The notes under the pieces were generated by a model. The model was not told the DNA's origin, did not search any database, and saw only the letters and a program-made list of their open reading frames with translations. This document shows positions 1-9,944 of a DNA stretch of 31,991 nucleotides, piece after piece; the first letter of the stretch is position 1, and every line of letters starts with the position of its first letter. Location of the stretch: the NCBI RefSeq assembly GCF_010015585.1, contig NW_022985109.1, positions 53,833 through 85,823 on the forward strand, given 5' to 3'. Origin of the DNA: Eremomyces bilateralis CBS 781.70. Lineage: Eukaryota > Ascomycota > Dothideomycetes > Eremomycetales > Eremomycetaceae. A program made the position numbers and the translations under genes.

Positions 1-1241
1 ACAGAGGGGACTTAAGGCCTTCGACTCCCTGGCGAGGGTAACTTCATCGGTATGGGGACCATCCGTCCGGAAATCGAGGCTACTCTACACAGCGGTTGCA
101 CGGCCTATTATGACATACGGCGCCCCTATTTGGGGAGTCTGTCAGCAGGGTGAGCCAATCTCTGAAGGCAAAATGAAAGACCTAGCCAAGGTTCAGAACA
201 AGTGTCTACGAAAGATCCTAGGGGCTTACAAACGGACACCAATCGCCGCGCTTGAGAGAGAGGCGGACGTTCCCCCAATCGAACTCTACGTCCAAGAACG
301 GGCCGCCCAAAGAGCAGCATCGACGAACACCCACAAGATCACTACCCAGATTGAGGGAGCCCTGACGCAAGTCTGGGATGCTGCTTCTGCTCCCCCGAGA
401 CGAACTCGAGGCCGACCCCGCCGTATCCGGTCTAAACCTGAACCCGCGATGAGTACGCTTCGGACCCAGTATGACAGACTTCTGTTCCCCCGGCCCGAAC
501 CAATTAGAGGATATCAGACACAACAGCGAAAAGGCCCGTACCGGATGATCCAGGACGAGTATCGAGCGAAATGGAGGGAGAGATGGCAAGCCGAAGCGGC
601 CAGACCAGGAAGGAGAGCAAGGACATGGAAGGACCCGTGGGAAACCCAGTGCCTTAACCGGTACGACGGCCTTCAGAAACACGAGGCCTCGGCGCTTATG
701 GCACTACGGACTGAGGTAGTTGGAGTTAAAGGATGGCTCGCAAAAATTGGTGTCCCTGGAATCCACCCAGCGTGTGAGTGCGGTGCCCCCCGACAGTCTC
801 TCTACCATCTCCTTGCATTTTGCCCGCAGCGGACCGACCAGAGGATCGAGCTCCTCCAACGAGCTGGAACAACGGACTTTAAGAGGATATTGCATGACAG
901 GGACAAGGTGCGCCACGCAGCAAGGTGGCTGATCGATGCGGGAGGCCTAGAGCAATACCGGGTGGCCAAGGAAGTTGAGGAGGAGGTAATAGAGGACTGG
1001 AAACCGTTCCAGTTCCTCCACGACGTGCCAGAATAAGCTCTCCGCGTAGGCGGAAACACCGACTCTTACGGATAGATGATAAACGTTTAAGATAGTCTAC
1101 TAAAGGGAGGAGGCGGGATTTTATGTACCCGCAGCCTCAGGGCTACGGGGAAACTTTTGCCCGCGGCAGACCAGATAGAATATCGTGCTCATAGACCCGA
1201 AAGGGATCCAGATAGTACGTTAAATTGATTCTTATTATTAT
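1..1241 (+). mobile_element. 3' part of a Tad1/I-like LINE (copy 1, clean)
   Basis: This is the 3' end of a non-LTR retrotransposon that enters the window at its left edge. It aligns base for base, with no indel, to 14,284-15,524 of the second copy (constant offset 14,283), through the 3' UTR to a TTA-type simple tail near 1,230-1,241. Unlike the second copy it keeps an open frame. In the first 120 bases the two differ at eight sites, all CpA/TpG versus TpA; seven are TpA in copy 2 and one (position 82) in copy 1. Copy 1 therefore largely escaped RIP, or arrived later. Its 5' part lies outside the window. Confidence 0.9.
2..1036 (+). CDS. LINE ORF2 C-terminal part (after the reverse transcriptase)
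   Basis: The frame is open from base 2 to a stop at 1,034-1,036, giving 344 codons of the C-terminal part of a LINE polyprotein. The stretch around 80-150 encodes the YGAPIWG block that typically follows the reverse-transcriptase domain in Tad1/I-type elements. Near the C-terminus (about 772-825) is a Cys-x-Cys-x8-His-x4-Cys cluster, the zinc-knuckle-like motif common at the end of LINE ORF2 proteins. The true start is upstream of the window, so the first in-frame ATG at 110 is internal. No RNase H active site was recognised. The open frame means this copy could be young, but its catalytic domains are not visible here. Confidence 0.85.
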   Translation, partial: QRGLKAFDSLARVTSSVWGPSVRKSRLLYTAVARPIMTYGAPIWGVCQQGEPISEGKMKDLAKVQNKCLRKILGAYKRTPIAALEREADVPPIELYVQERAAQRAASTNTHKITTQIEGALTQVWDAASAPPRRTRGRPRRIRSKPEPAMSTLRTQYDRLLFPRPEPIRGYQTQQRKGPYRMIQDEYRAKWRERWQAEAARPGRRARTWKDPWETQCLNRYDGLQKHEASALMALRTEVVGVKGWLAKIGVPGIHPACECGAPRQSLYHLLAFCPQRTDQRIELLQRAGTTDFKRILHDRDKVRHAARWLIDAGGLEQYRVAKEVEEEVIEDWKPFQFLHDVPE

Positions 1242-1294
1242 AAATAACATATATTAAAAATATTGATGGTATTGAGGTCTACGGAACAAGGAGA

Positions 1295-3188
1295 TCATTT
1301 TGGCGTAATTTCGCAGTCCTGTAGGTGTTTGGGGAGGCGTCGAACACGCTGTGGGCGCGCCCGGTGCCCGCCTTCTTCCACCCCCTCCTGTACCGCTTCT
1401 TCACTGATTTGGAGTTCTTGGGGCTGTAGATTTTGGTGTAAAGAGGTCTGTATACGAGGTTTCTTGACGGTCGGACGGGTTTTCGACTCCTTCTGTAATT
1501 GTTGATCCGCTAATCGTGCCTGACGTAATGCCTCTTTCTTCTTCGCTATATGTGCCTTTTCTTGTTCGCGCAAAGTGCGTGCCTCTAGGCGCTGAATCTT
1601 CCTTTCGAGTAGTAATCTTTCTTTCTCCTCTTTTAGCCGCATCCTCTCTAGCTTTTTCTGCTGTTTTTGGACTTGGAGATCGGATTTTTCCTGCTCTTTT
1701 TGTATCTGGAGTTCGCGAGCTCGCTGAATCTTCGAGGGACTAAAGAATTGGGCCTTAATACCATCGTTTTCAGCACGAAGGTCATCAAAAACCGGTTTAG
1801 CCCGCTTACGTTTCATTTTTTCAGTAACGATAGCCTGCCTTAGGCCCTGATTCTCCGCCCGTAAGAGAACCATATCGGTTGAAAGCTGTGCGACCGCGGT
1901 ATACAATTTTCGAGTCTCCGCGGTTACCACATCACCAACTGCCTCACGTACGATCTGCTTCACATGCCTCCAATCTGAAGAGGATAAGTGAGAATACCCC
2001 GATGAAGAATTAGAGCCCGGCCGATGCGGTTCTTCACTCATCCCTAGCGCCCCGAGAACGATGGACTCATCCAGTGGATTCAGTCCGGTCTTCCGCCAAC
2101 TACTCAAGATGTTTTCCTCGGTGAAGGCCTTGCCCCAAGCGATCCAAAATAAGCGGAAAAAGTCTCTTTTCGAGATAGAATAGAGCCCTTGGCTTTCGGA
2201 GATGTGGCGGTTGAGTTCCTGGCCGTAATATACCGCGAGGGGGCTGAAAAGACTGACATCAAGAGGCTGTAGTCGATGGGTGGTGTGAGGTGGATAACAG
2301 CACACTAATATCTTGTTTTTATCGCACCAATCCAGAAATCTCATATTAATGTGGCTTCCATGCCCGTCAATCACCAGGAGCCGATACCGCCGCCGCGCTT
2401 TTGCCTTGGTATACCGATCGAACACGTTCGTCAGCCAGTTATACCCTAATTCGTCGTTCGTCCATCCCGTTAGTGATGATGCAAAAAAGGCGGCATGTTT
2501 CTGTGCGTCGAAGTCCTGTAACCAAGAGTCCTGGAGATTCCCTGAAACGGCCTGGTAAATCAATCCAGGCGGTAGCCACGATCCATCCGCACAAATAGAG
2601 GCAAGTATGGTAATCCACTCGCGATTACCATCGGTCGTAGCTGACAAGCTCTTATTTTGCCTCATAACCTCTTTTGTGACGATGCGTTTCATCTTGGTCA
2701 TCATCCCGATTAGGAAGCCCTTCTTATCCATATTGTACATATTCTCCGGTACGATCTCATATTCCGCGATTTTTAGGCGTAGTAACTCGTAGAAATCACA
2801 ATAGTCCTTCGCCTTATCCGCATGAGTCCTGGAGCTTTCGATAATACCAAGATATTTGGCGTCGAGTAAGGTGGAGTGCCGTTCCACGAATCGGCCCACC
2901 CAATTTTTGCCCACCTCCTGTTTTGCGATATCCGACGCGAAATTCCATACCATCGCAGAGGTAGGGGGAAACCCATGCCTACATATGTCGTTTATATAGG
3001 TAATTAGCCTAGATTCTTGGTGGGCGCTCAGTTTGCCCTGGTGTTGGTAGGCTTCATGCCTGGAGGTAGACTTTCCGATGGCGCCTCGACAAAGTAGAAC
3101 GATCGACTTGGAACTTCTTTGCAATCGCAGTATAATTAGGCTTTTCTTCCAAGGCTAACGCAGCAAGAGCTGCCTCAATTGGATCCAT
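1295..3188 (-). pseudogene. Pogo/Fot1-type DDE transposase with one N-terminal frameshift
   Basis: Cut-and-paste transposase of the Tc1/mariner superfamily, Pogo branch. Reading leftward from an ATG at 3,188, the first 38 codons give a Psq-type helix-turn-helix (KFQVDRSTLSRRH). Within about 3,072-3,080 a one-base loss shifts the frame; the rest continues as GKSTSRHEAYQ and stays open to the stop at 1,295. The remainder shows a CENP-B/Tc5-type DNA-binding part, the three catalytic aspartates in NMDKKGF, VIDGHGSH and LQPLDVSLF, then a long charged coiled coil and a basic C-terminus (about 1,300-1,850). An ATG at 3,124 opens the long frame, but its first 16 codons are out of register with the family, so I place the true start at 3,188. 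The element's terminal inverted repeats could not be fixed; the best hint is a 7-base inverted pair (1,274-1,280 and 3,272-3,278), too short to trust. Confidence 0.85.
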
Positions 3189-3275
3189 TTTGGCAAAGTT
3201 ATTACAATTGTAGTGTTCGAGTGTGCCGATATCAAATCGTGCACGAGGTGGGACCGTGCACGCCGCCGGGAAGAC

Positions 3276-3723
3276 CTCTAGTTATTAATGGTACTGAAAC
3301 CGCCATCTGTATTTGGTTCAACAAAGAGTACTCCACTACCACCAGGGGCGCCGCCACTACCAAGCCATATAGGATTCCTGATCACATCACCTCCATTATC
3401 TTTATCTTTCCGAGCGCCGTCAATAGAGTCTAGTGTATCCGTTTCATGTACTGGAGCCGCGTTCGTTCGTGTCCCGGAGTCCGCCTTAGCAACTGTCGTG
3501 GCGTCGCGTATTGCCGGTAGTTCTTGAGTCTTCTTCTTCCTTTCTTCAAGTGTGGATCAGCCATAGCTTCGACGCGCCAAGGCAGAGCAGTGTAAACCAA
3601 CCGAAATGCATCTCGCGGGTGGGATCGGATCAATGATGTCTTAATGCGCGCTTCGCGAAACAGCACGCGAACGAATCCAATGAGCTACAGTAGAGGTAAG
3701 TTAACTAACTTAACTTATAGTTA
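3276..3723 (-). pseudogene. Unidentified decayed coding remnant
   Basis: The minus strand between about 3,666 and 3,276 reads like protein: a basic segment containing REARIKTSLIRSHPRDAFR and EAMADPHLKKGR, then a Ser/Gly/Asp-rich tail ending in a stop at 3,276. The frame is not continuous and no start is clear. It lies directly upstream of the Pogo transposase on the same strand and is probably debris of another mobile element. I do not recognise the family. Bases 3,667-3,723 hold an AT-rich cluster of TTAACT motifs. Confidence 0.35.
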
Positions 3724-4029
3724 GTTACGGGACGGTCGAAAGAAGAGAAGGCACAAAGCCAACAGTACCTCACCCTATCGGAAGAGAAAGCCCTCGTAAA
3801 GTATCTATTACAAATGTCGAGGAATGGATTTCCTATTCCGGTTAAGTATCTAGGCTCGCTAGCATATATCATTGCGTGTCGGCGCTCCTCTGCCGTTCAA
3901 CCTTCCGGGACGAACGTATCGATCGACGCTCCTGGCAAGAATTGGCCCCAGGCCTTCAAAAGACGCCATCCCACGGTACAAGTAATGCTTAACGGTTTAT
4001 GGTTGCCCTTGATTTTGTCGTTCGAATAA
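3724..4029 (+). pseudogene. Truncated second transposase: HTH DNA-binding region only
   Basis: The plus strand reads about 100 codons typical of the N-terminal DNA-binding half of Pogo-like transposases: an LTLSEEKALVKYLLQMSRNG helix block at about 3,774-3,833, a second helix region, and the landmark PGKNWPQAFKRRHP (about 3,930-3,972) that precedes the catalytic domain in this family. After that, similarity stops and the frame ends at 4,029. No DDE catalytic part follows, so this is a 5' fragment. Its sequence differs from the N-terminus of the neighbouring minus-strand transposase, so it is a different element. The segment 3,814-4,029 is an open frame from an internal ATG. Confidence 0.6.
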
Positions 4030-4333
4030 GCTAGCATGTGGCAGTCTGCGACCAGTTTCTGTCTAGATCACAATTCGGATAAGGTTTGTCCTCTTTCTGG
4101 TAACCGATCAAATAATCTTGAGGACTAAATGGGAGAGCAACAAATAGCTCATCTTACTGGAGCCTTACTCCCCCTTGCTCTTGAAATTCACTGAACCTCA
4201 CGTCCTATTCAGCCTCTTCGAGCCAACCCGGAGAGATCGCATCGAAAACATTGAAAGAATTCAAGTTAAGACCCGAGTCACCAATGATATCGAACCCACC
4301 CGGAAAAGGACCCAGAGAAGGGTCCCACGGAGC

Positions 4334-6496
4334 CTACTCTGCTTGCGGCTCACCCTCGCTATCGTTCCTGCTAGTACCTGTGGCGAGGAGTGTATCTACA
4401 AGCTCCCGAATAAATTTTCCGATGTTGCAAGCAACCGGGCACTCATCCATAACTCCCAGTACTTCGATGGCTTGATTGATATACAGAAGAATTGCCGATT
4501 TCGGGCGAGCTATCGCTGGTTCTCGGGAAAACGTAGCTACGAGGATAGACAGACCGAAAGCAATGTATGTCGTATTATTCCACCTGTTACAAGTCAGTCT
4601 ACTAGTCATACTCAATATGCTAACCCTTTAACGTACCAAGATCGGAAGAAATGATGCGCAGAATACGTCGAATGGATACACTCGATGATCTCGACGGCGG
4701 CGTTCTTGCAATTCGCGGAATATGCGGCTACCTTTTTTGCATCTCTTCCGTTCTTATGGCCTTTTTGCTCATGGAGAAAAAAAACGTAAAAGAGAACAAT
4801 TCTTGTGTGTAAATACCCTGGAGCAACCTGTTAGAAGGTGTATGGGCAAGGAATATTTGGGGGGAGAAGGAGGAAGGTCGTACGCAAATGGAGGACGAGC
4901 CTTTGTAGCTCCGGCCAGTAATGATTTCCGAGCAGTAGGCGCGCTTTTGTCGCCCCAGAGAATGGCTTTGGTCGAATGTTCGGAGGAAGTTCTACTAACC
5001 AACTATTCAAGCGGCGTTCGTACTCACCGGCTCGTTCGAGTTTCTCTGACAGCGCTGTCTCTTCCCAGTAGATCTTCCTTGAGATCTCCTGCAAGATTCT
5101 GGACAGCCCAAGCATTACTGAAATGATTGTATTCTCGGATTCATTGTTTACGCTAACCAGTGGTGGCGGCCTGTTGTGATAAGAATCCAATCCGAGCATG
5201 TTTTCCCTGCCTAGGGTGATGCTTAACTCCGTTTCCATTGAGTAGAGATCCCACCACGTTCGAGAGACAACGACGCTGGGGGAGTCCTGTGGGAAATGGC
5301 GGGTTCGGAATGGTGCGATTCGATTGATACCCATTGAGAATGACGTCCGAAGGGCAGTTCCGAGATAGGTGTATGCAAGATTCGGGTTTAATTGGTGCTG
5401 GCAGACCTGTGCCATAATCATTGCAGCCTGAACCGCTTCTAGGTCGTTTAATGACCCTAGACGACCCATCGCTAATTCGGCTCTTTCGAAAAGCATAAGC
5501 GCCCACGTATTCCGATCCATTCCGTTGATAGAATCCTCTATCCAAGTCCGTGTAAGTGCACCAAGTGACAACACGGCGAAATACAATACCTTGAAGCTCT
5601 GATGGATCGAGATTCCGCGGCCAGTCCAAAGGGAAGAACATCGCTCTAGGAAAACATGTTGGTCAAGAATGGGATGGACGTAATGGAGAGTCTTGAAGTA
5701 GCTATCGATGAAGAGGAAGGCATAGTGTGGATAGTAGTTTTCTTGGACCTTATCGAAGACCCTTAGGGTTTCTCGAAATTTCATAAATGCTTCGTTTTGG
5801 AATTCGATGACGGCTTGTCGGCTGAGAATAGGACATCCAAGAAATCGACTCGCAGAGTTTCTCTCCTTCAGTTTCATGAGGCGGTCTAGGAATGCCAGTG
5901 AAGAGGTTCGACCATGAAACTCGAATCTCCTACTCACACCATTGATGTCCATAACGTCGGTTGAGATGTCGTCCGGCGCTTCTTTGTTCGGTATGTCCAC
6001 AGGTGCGGCACCCTGCCTTGCTGCTCCAGCGATAGAGTCGATCGTACTATCACCACTCTCGCTCGGCCATAGTACGTTCAGTTGCGATTGCTGTACTACC
6101 ACATGTTCTTTCACACTTCCCGTCTGTTTTGGGTCTGTATTGCCTAGCTGTGGGATACCTTGAATATGAAGTGCAGCCTCTGCCCTCTCGAGGGACTTCT
6201 CCAGGTCCTTCACATATCTGTCCAATCATAAGTGTTCTGTCATAAGTACAGAGAGCGACTATCTCTTACCGGATTGAATACGGGGAATGGCTGTTAACCT
6301 CCCCTTGAAAGATGCATTCCCGTCCTAGTCCTTCAGCAGTAGTGATTGCGGTTAGACCAGGGACGAGTCCAACATGAGATTATCACTCACTTTGACAATG
6401 AAAGCATGGAAGGTGGCCATCGCATTTGTACTTTTTGGCTCGACAAGTATTGCAGGCCTGGACTACACGTGGGTATCTCCTTTTGTTGACGGGCAT
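4334..6496 (-). CDS. Zn2Cys6 fungal-specific transcription factor, five exons, intact
   Basis: Nuclear regulator of the Gal4-type class; target genes unknown. Exons: 6496-6391, 6330-6270, 6217-4884, 4817-4637, 4583-4334. The four introns (60, 52, 66 and 53 nt) all have GT-AG ends, and the phases join into 644 codons including the stop (643 aa). The binuclear zinc cluster is complete: Cys15, 18, 25, 31, 34 and 41, spaced C-x2-C-x6-C-x5-C-x2-C-x6-C, with intron 1 falling between Cys34 and Cys41. A linker (RYVKDLEKSLERAEA) gives a short coiled-coil dimerisation helix. The middle region, including FIDSYFKTLHYVHPILDQ, LGTALRTSFSMGI and RTWWDLYSMETELSITLGR, matches the PF04082 'Fungal_trans' domain. 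The C-terminal exons restore FFRSWWNNTTY, a usual end block of this family. The ATG at 6,494-6,496 is the nearest in-frame start before the cluster. Nothing in the sequence links it to the xylanase genes 21 kb away. Confidence 0.9.
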
Positions 6497-8313
6497 CTTT
6501 GGTTGGACGACACTGTGAGGGTCACGATGAATACGGTCGTTGCACCCTCTTCCATAATGAGATTTGGAAGATGTAGCGGAAGAGAGTTAGAGTGTGCGAA
6601 TTTGCACCCAAATTCCATTGGCATTCCATGTACGGGTACGACGACAACCTGGCAGAAACGAATGGTCTGACATTGCGTAGGCGGTGAAGTCCACGACCTG
6701 GCAGGACCGCAGCGGAATCGTGCCCGTCGTGCTTTTGTTACGAATATATCAAGGCAATCAATCTGGATCCTTGAAGTCCCAATTTGCATTAGTCTGAGTT
6801 CTGACACAATAGGCACATCCTAAGCGTATGATCCATAGATTAAAATGCGCTTGGGTGTCTTAGGCCCCGTGTTCATGCTCTAATTAGCGCACTGTCCCAG
6901 CGCAGCAAGGGGGCGGGCATAAACCGCCAAAGTCGGCTTACTTACTTGGAAGAGGAAAATGCCAAAATGGTACCAATGCTGAGCCCAAGGCGAAGCCATC
7001 GTCTTCCACTCGCAGGTTAGAGCGCGAGGTTCGGTCAAACCCTTTAGTTCGCCACCGAGGCAAGAGGCGAAACGGAAGAAGATTTGGCGAATTCCAGGAT
7101 AATGCCCATTTGAAAATTTCATCTTATGAGTTTATTAGAGATGTTGTGGTCTCCAATGTCCATTGGCGCAATCGCTTGTTATATCTATCTCCCATTCGGA
7201 AATTCCGAGTCCATACTACCCGTCCTTGCCACATACACTATCTATCTATGATGGACATGCTATATTCAATGAATGGTATCGCCTAGTAATAAGATGAACG
7301 ACCTACAGATTGTCGTCTTCCTAGACAGCAGGTTTGTTAGTTCTTTTAAGAGCTTCGTGCGCTCTAATACAATTCCAACGCAAGGCGCCAAGCCATCATG
7401 CAGAACATGGCCTAAATTCGGGATCGTGGGCCATCCTGAGCAGAGCATGAGCAATCTGATACCAGTTAGATCAGATGTTAAGCAGGTCTAAGCAAGACGT
7501 GAGCGACCCTCTGGAGCGGACCGGAAGTGTACGACTCATCCCATTTTGTACTAGCTGTTTCAGTTTCCAGCCATTCAACCACTGTAATCTACTCGTCTCC
7601 TCCGTTCTATACTAAGTCTAGACACAGTCTTTACTGCAGATATCACAGAATCAGAGCACTTTCATCATCCTACTCATATAGTACGGAATCACTCGTGTTC
7701 CTCCTCGTCTGCACAGGCGAGTACAGCTTCAGGACTTCTCCGCGTCTGCTTACTAATATCGAGTAGCCACTAGGGCACGCCGTCCTCATAAAGTCTTCAT
7801 GAAATCTAACCCGATTTAGCCCTAGCGCTCATAAATGCCCTCATAAATACTAGCCCAATTGGGTATAGCATTACCCAAATGTAAGTGCCTGAGGCACCCA
7901 CATCGGTATTTGTAGATTCTACCCATTCGTATAGCTCTCTCCAACTGTATATAGTCATGTAACCAACATTTTCATCACTTAAATGACCAAACCATAGCAG
8001 GAATGGACGTGTATATACGTAGCTTCAATCCTGAATTCTTCATAAAGAAGGCAGGTTACATGACTCAGCGTGATGACTCATCATGCTGAATCAGCAACGC
8101 ACGGGCCCATTACTGCCACCTTTTATGAGATCCCTCCGTAATTCATCATTTAATCCAGATGAGCTCATTTGGACTGCCCTAGTAGCCACACGCACCCTGG
8201 AAAGTCCATCAGTAAGTAGTGGCGGTGTCGTAATGAGCCGAGGTTGAGCCGGGCGGGGATTTTGCTGATCCGTCCCCTAAGAGAGTAGATTCGACCCGAT
8301 AATAGCTTCATAT
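6497..8313. other. Gene-free stretch with a near-palindrome
   Basis: This contains the presumed promoter of the transcription factor and then about 1.8 kb with only short, unconvincing ORFs. A 23-bp near-palindrome (7,880-7,902; core TGCCTGAGGCA at 7,886-7,896) shares its core with sites at 13,852 and 25,963. Inverted copies of AGTCATGTAACC lie near 7,952 and 8,052. This could be an old LTR or MITE remnant, but ends were not resolved. Confidence 0.4.
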
Positions 8314-8743
8314 ATAACGTATTCCACAAGCGAGTGGCCCATACAAGCGAGTGGCCCAGCTCATTTTACTAGTAAATTCGACAAAATTCGATATCAATAT
8401 CTCAACAACCACTGGATAATATAGTCTGAAAACTTAGAGTTAGGTTTTCCTAGCCATTTCTAGCTTACTATTGAAATATTAAAGCCCTAGCTTTTACAGG
8501 TATAGAGATACCTACTTCTTGGCAAGATTTAGAGACCAAATCTCTATATCTTTATAACTATAAAAGATAAAGCTCTAAGATTCTAATAATAAGCTAGAAA
8601 TCGATAGGAAAACCTAATTCTAAGTTTTCAGACTATATTACCCAGTGGTTGTTGAGATATTGATATCGAATTTTGTCGAATTTACTAGTAAAATGAGCTG
8701 GGCCACTCGCTTGTATGGGCCACTCGCTTGTGGAATACGTTAT
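8314..8743. mobile_element. 430-bp inverted-repeat element (MITE-like)
   Basis: The two ends are exact inverse copies over 102 nt (8,314-8,415 and 8,642-8,743), and the match continues at lower identity to about 190 nt per arm around a short AT-rich centre. Each arm carries the 15-mer ACAAGCGAGTGGCCC twice, 17 nt apart (8,326-8,340 and 8,343-8,357; inverse copies at 8,700-8,714 and 8,717-8,731). Doubled sites inside terminal repeats resemble the transposase binding sites of Tc1/mariner elements. A TA dinucleotide flanks TTCCACAAGC on each side, as that superfamily requires, but the identity extends a few bases beyond it. No coding capacity, so any mobility would depend on a transposase encoded elsewhere. 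Confidence 0.85.
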
Positions 8744-8802
8744 CAATTTGAGTGGTTATAATGTCATATCTAATCTTGAGATACAACGCGTTGGTGAGGT
8801 GC

Positions 8803-8817
8803 GCCACTCGCTTGTGG
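8803..8817 (-). repeat. Orphan copy of the MITE terminal motif
   Basis: GCCACTCGCTTGTGG repeats the terminal motif of the 430-bp element, 60 bp outside its right end and in the same orientation as that right arm. It may be the end of a related element into which the first one jumped. No matching left end was seen upstream. Confidence 0.55.
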
Positions 8818-8849
8818 TTGACATTACCAATACAATATAATGATCATTT

Positions 8850-9020
8850 TTGCGACAAGGCCGGTCTGCGGCTCATCGACTACAAGCAAGAATAATCCCC
8901 CGAAGGGAAGCGAGGCGACTTGGAGGATTGGCTTTCTCAACTAGACCTCTACTTCGCCTTCAACCCGGTAGAAGAAGTCAAGAAGACCCTCACGCCAAGT
9001 ATAATAAACGTTTCCTTCGA
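8850..9020 (+). mobile_element. Small Ty3/Gypsy gag-like fossil
   Basis: A short stretch reads DLEDWLSQLDLYFAFNP, a pattern typical of the start of the Gag capsid region in fungal Ty3/Gypsy elements. Only this fragment remains; it is broken and no LTRs or pol domains accompany it. It abuts the start of the recognisable DUF3435 homology, so it may mark where the recombinase gene lost its 5' end. Confidence 0.5.
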
Positions 9021-9820
9021 TCAGTGTTGAACTTACGCCCCTTCGCGAGGGAAGCGAAGTTCGCTAGTGAGTTCCATTTTAGGATTTTGGCGGTGTCAAC
9101 ATTTCGACGAGACCATGTTGTGTATTGCAAGCCGAGAGAGAGAATAGTTCACTGGGCGATGTCTACTGCAGACTTTTTTGGTTCTGCTCGAATTGGCGAG
9201 GTTGCACAATCATCAGCACGAGAAGATTCAAAACGGGAAAAGAGAGGCTTATATTTCAAGGTAGCACGATCACCCACTCCGATCGACTTCTTCTAAGATA
9301 AATGTCTAGGATGCACATATGTTTGCGATGTTCAGCAAGGACAGAGGGAAAACGGAGCTTTGTATTCGGTTCACAAAAGACGAGAAGGGAAAGAGTGAGG
9401 TACTACAAGACAGGTAGGCTGGCCAACAGGATTCCTTGCAAGATCATTCGCTTACATCTTAATAGGGGCCAGGTAACATTTTACGAAAATATGGAAGGTT
9501 CTCTTTACGAAAACTGCTTTCTCTTTTGCCTAGTAATACTCTTAGCCCGACCGACTTCAGCTTCTGCGACAGCTTTTAAATATCGAGATCAAAGAGCAAC
9601 AGAGATTCTTTAAAATACACTGGAAGCATGGGTTCCGCAATAAACCCTTCTTTGAATGCCCAACGAATGACCTAGGAGAAGTTGAAAAGGCAGAAGCGGT
9701 CCACCGAAGGCATAAAGACGCATGTTATCGTGCAGGTTTACCCAATGCCCCAAACTTTCACGACTTTAGGCGAACGGGCCTCAATAATGCTGGTATATAT
9801 ATAAGATCTTTGCTACTGTG

Positions 9821-9832
9821 ATTACTACTAAT
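9821..9832 (+). repeat. Target-site duplication, left copy
   Basis: ATTACTACTAAT occurs here and again at 15,529-15,540, flanking the LINE. The 12-bp length fits target-primed reverse transcription. The duplicated sequence contains ACTAAT, a good match to a fungal intron branch point. Confidence 0.85.
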
Positions 9833-9944
9833 GAACATTTTTCTGCAAAACAGCCCACAACTTAGAAATTAGCTGAGATTATGATCGTAATCGATTCTTC
9901 ACACTTCATTCAATTATAATCAACTATTACAGCCCTCCCAAATA

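Noticed and set aside
1263-2976. Several short plus- and minus-strand ORFs across 1.3-3.0 kb
   Set aside because: All lie over the Pogo transposase frame and have no domain content.
4175-5126. Plus-strand ORFs of 159, 74 and 134 codons
   Set aside because: They are shadows of the last three exons of the minus-strand transcription factor gene.
6374-6670. Plus-strand ORF of 98 codons with a signal-peptide-like start (MKAWKVAIAFVLFGSTSIAG)
   Set aside because: It lies antisense to the zinc-cluster exon of the transcription factor, whose six cysteines and splice phases explain the sequence much better.
7455-7510. Sequence GATGTTAAGCAGGTCTAAG, suggestive of a 5S rRNA internal region
   Set aside because: The rest of a 5S gene (conserved start, loop and end) is not present nearby.
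8314-8743. The large inverted repeat as a Starship or plasmid end
   Set aside because: Its size, perfect arms, TA flanks and lack of coding fit a MITE; nothing ties it to the recombinase beyond proximity.
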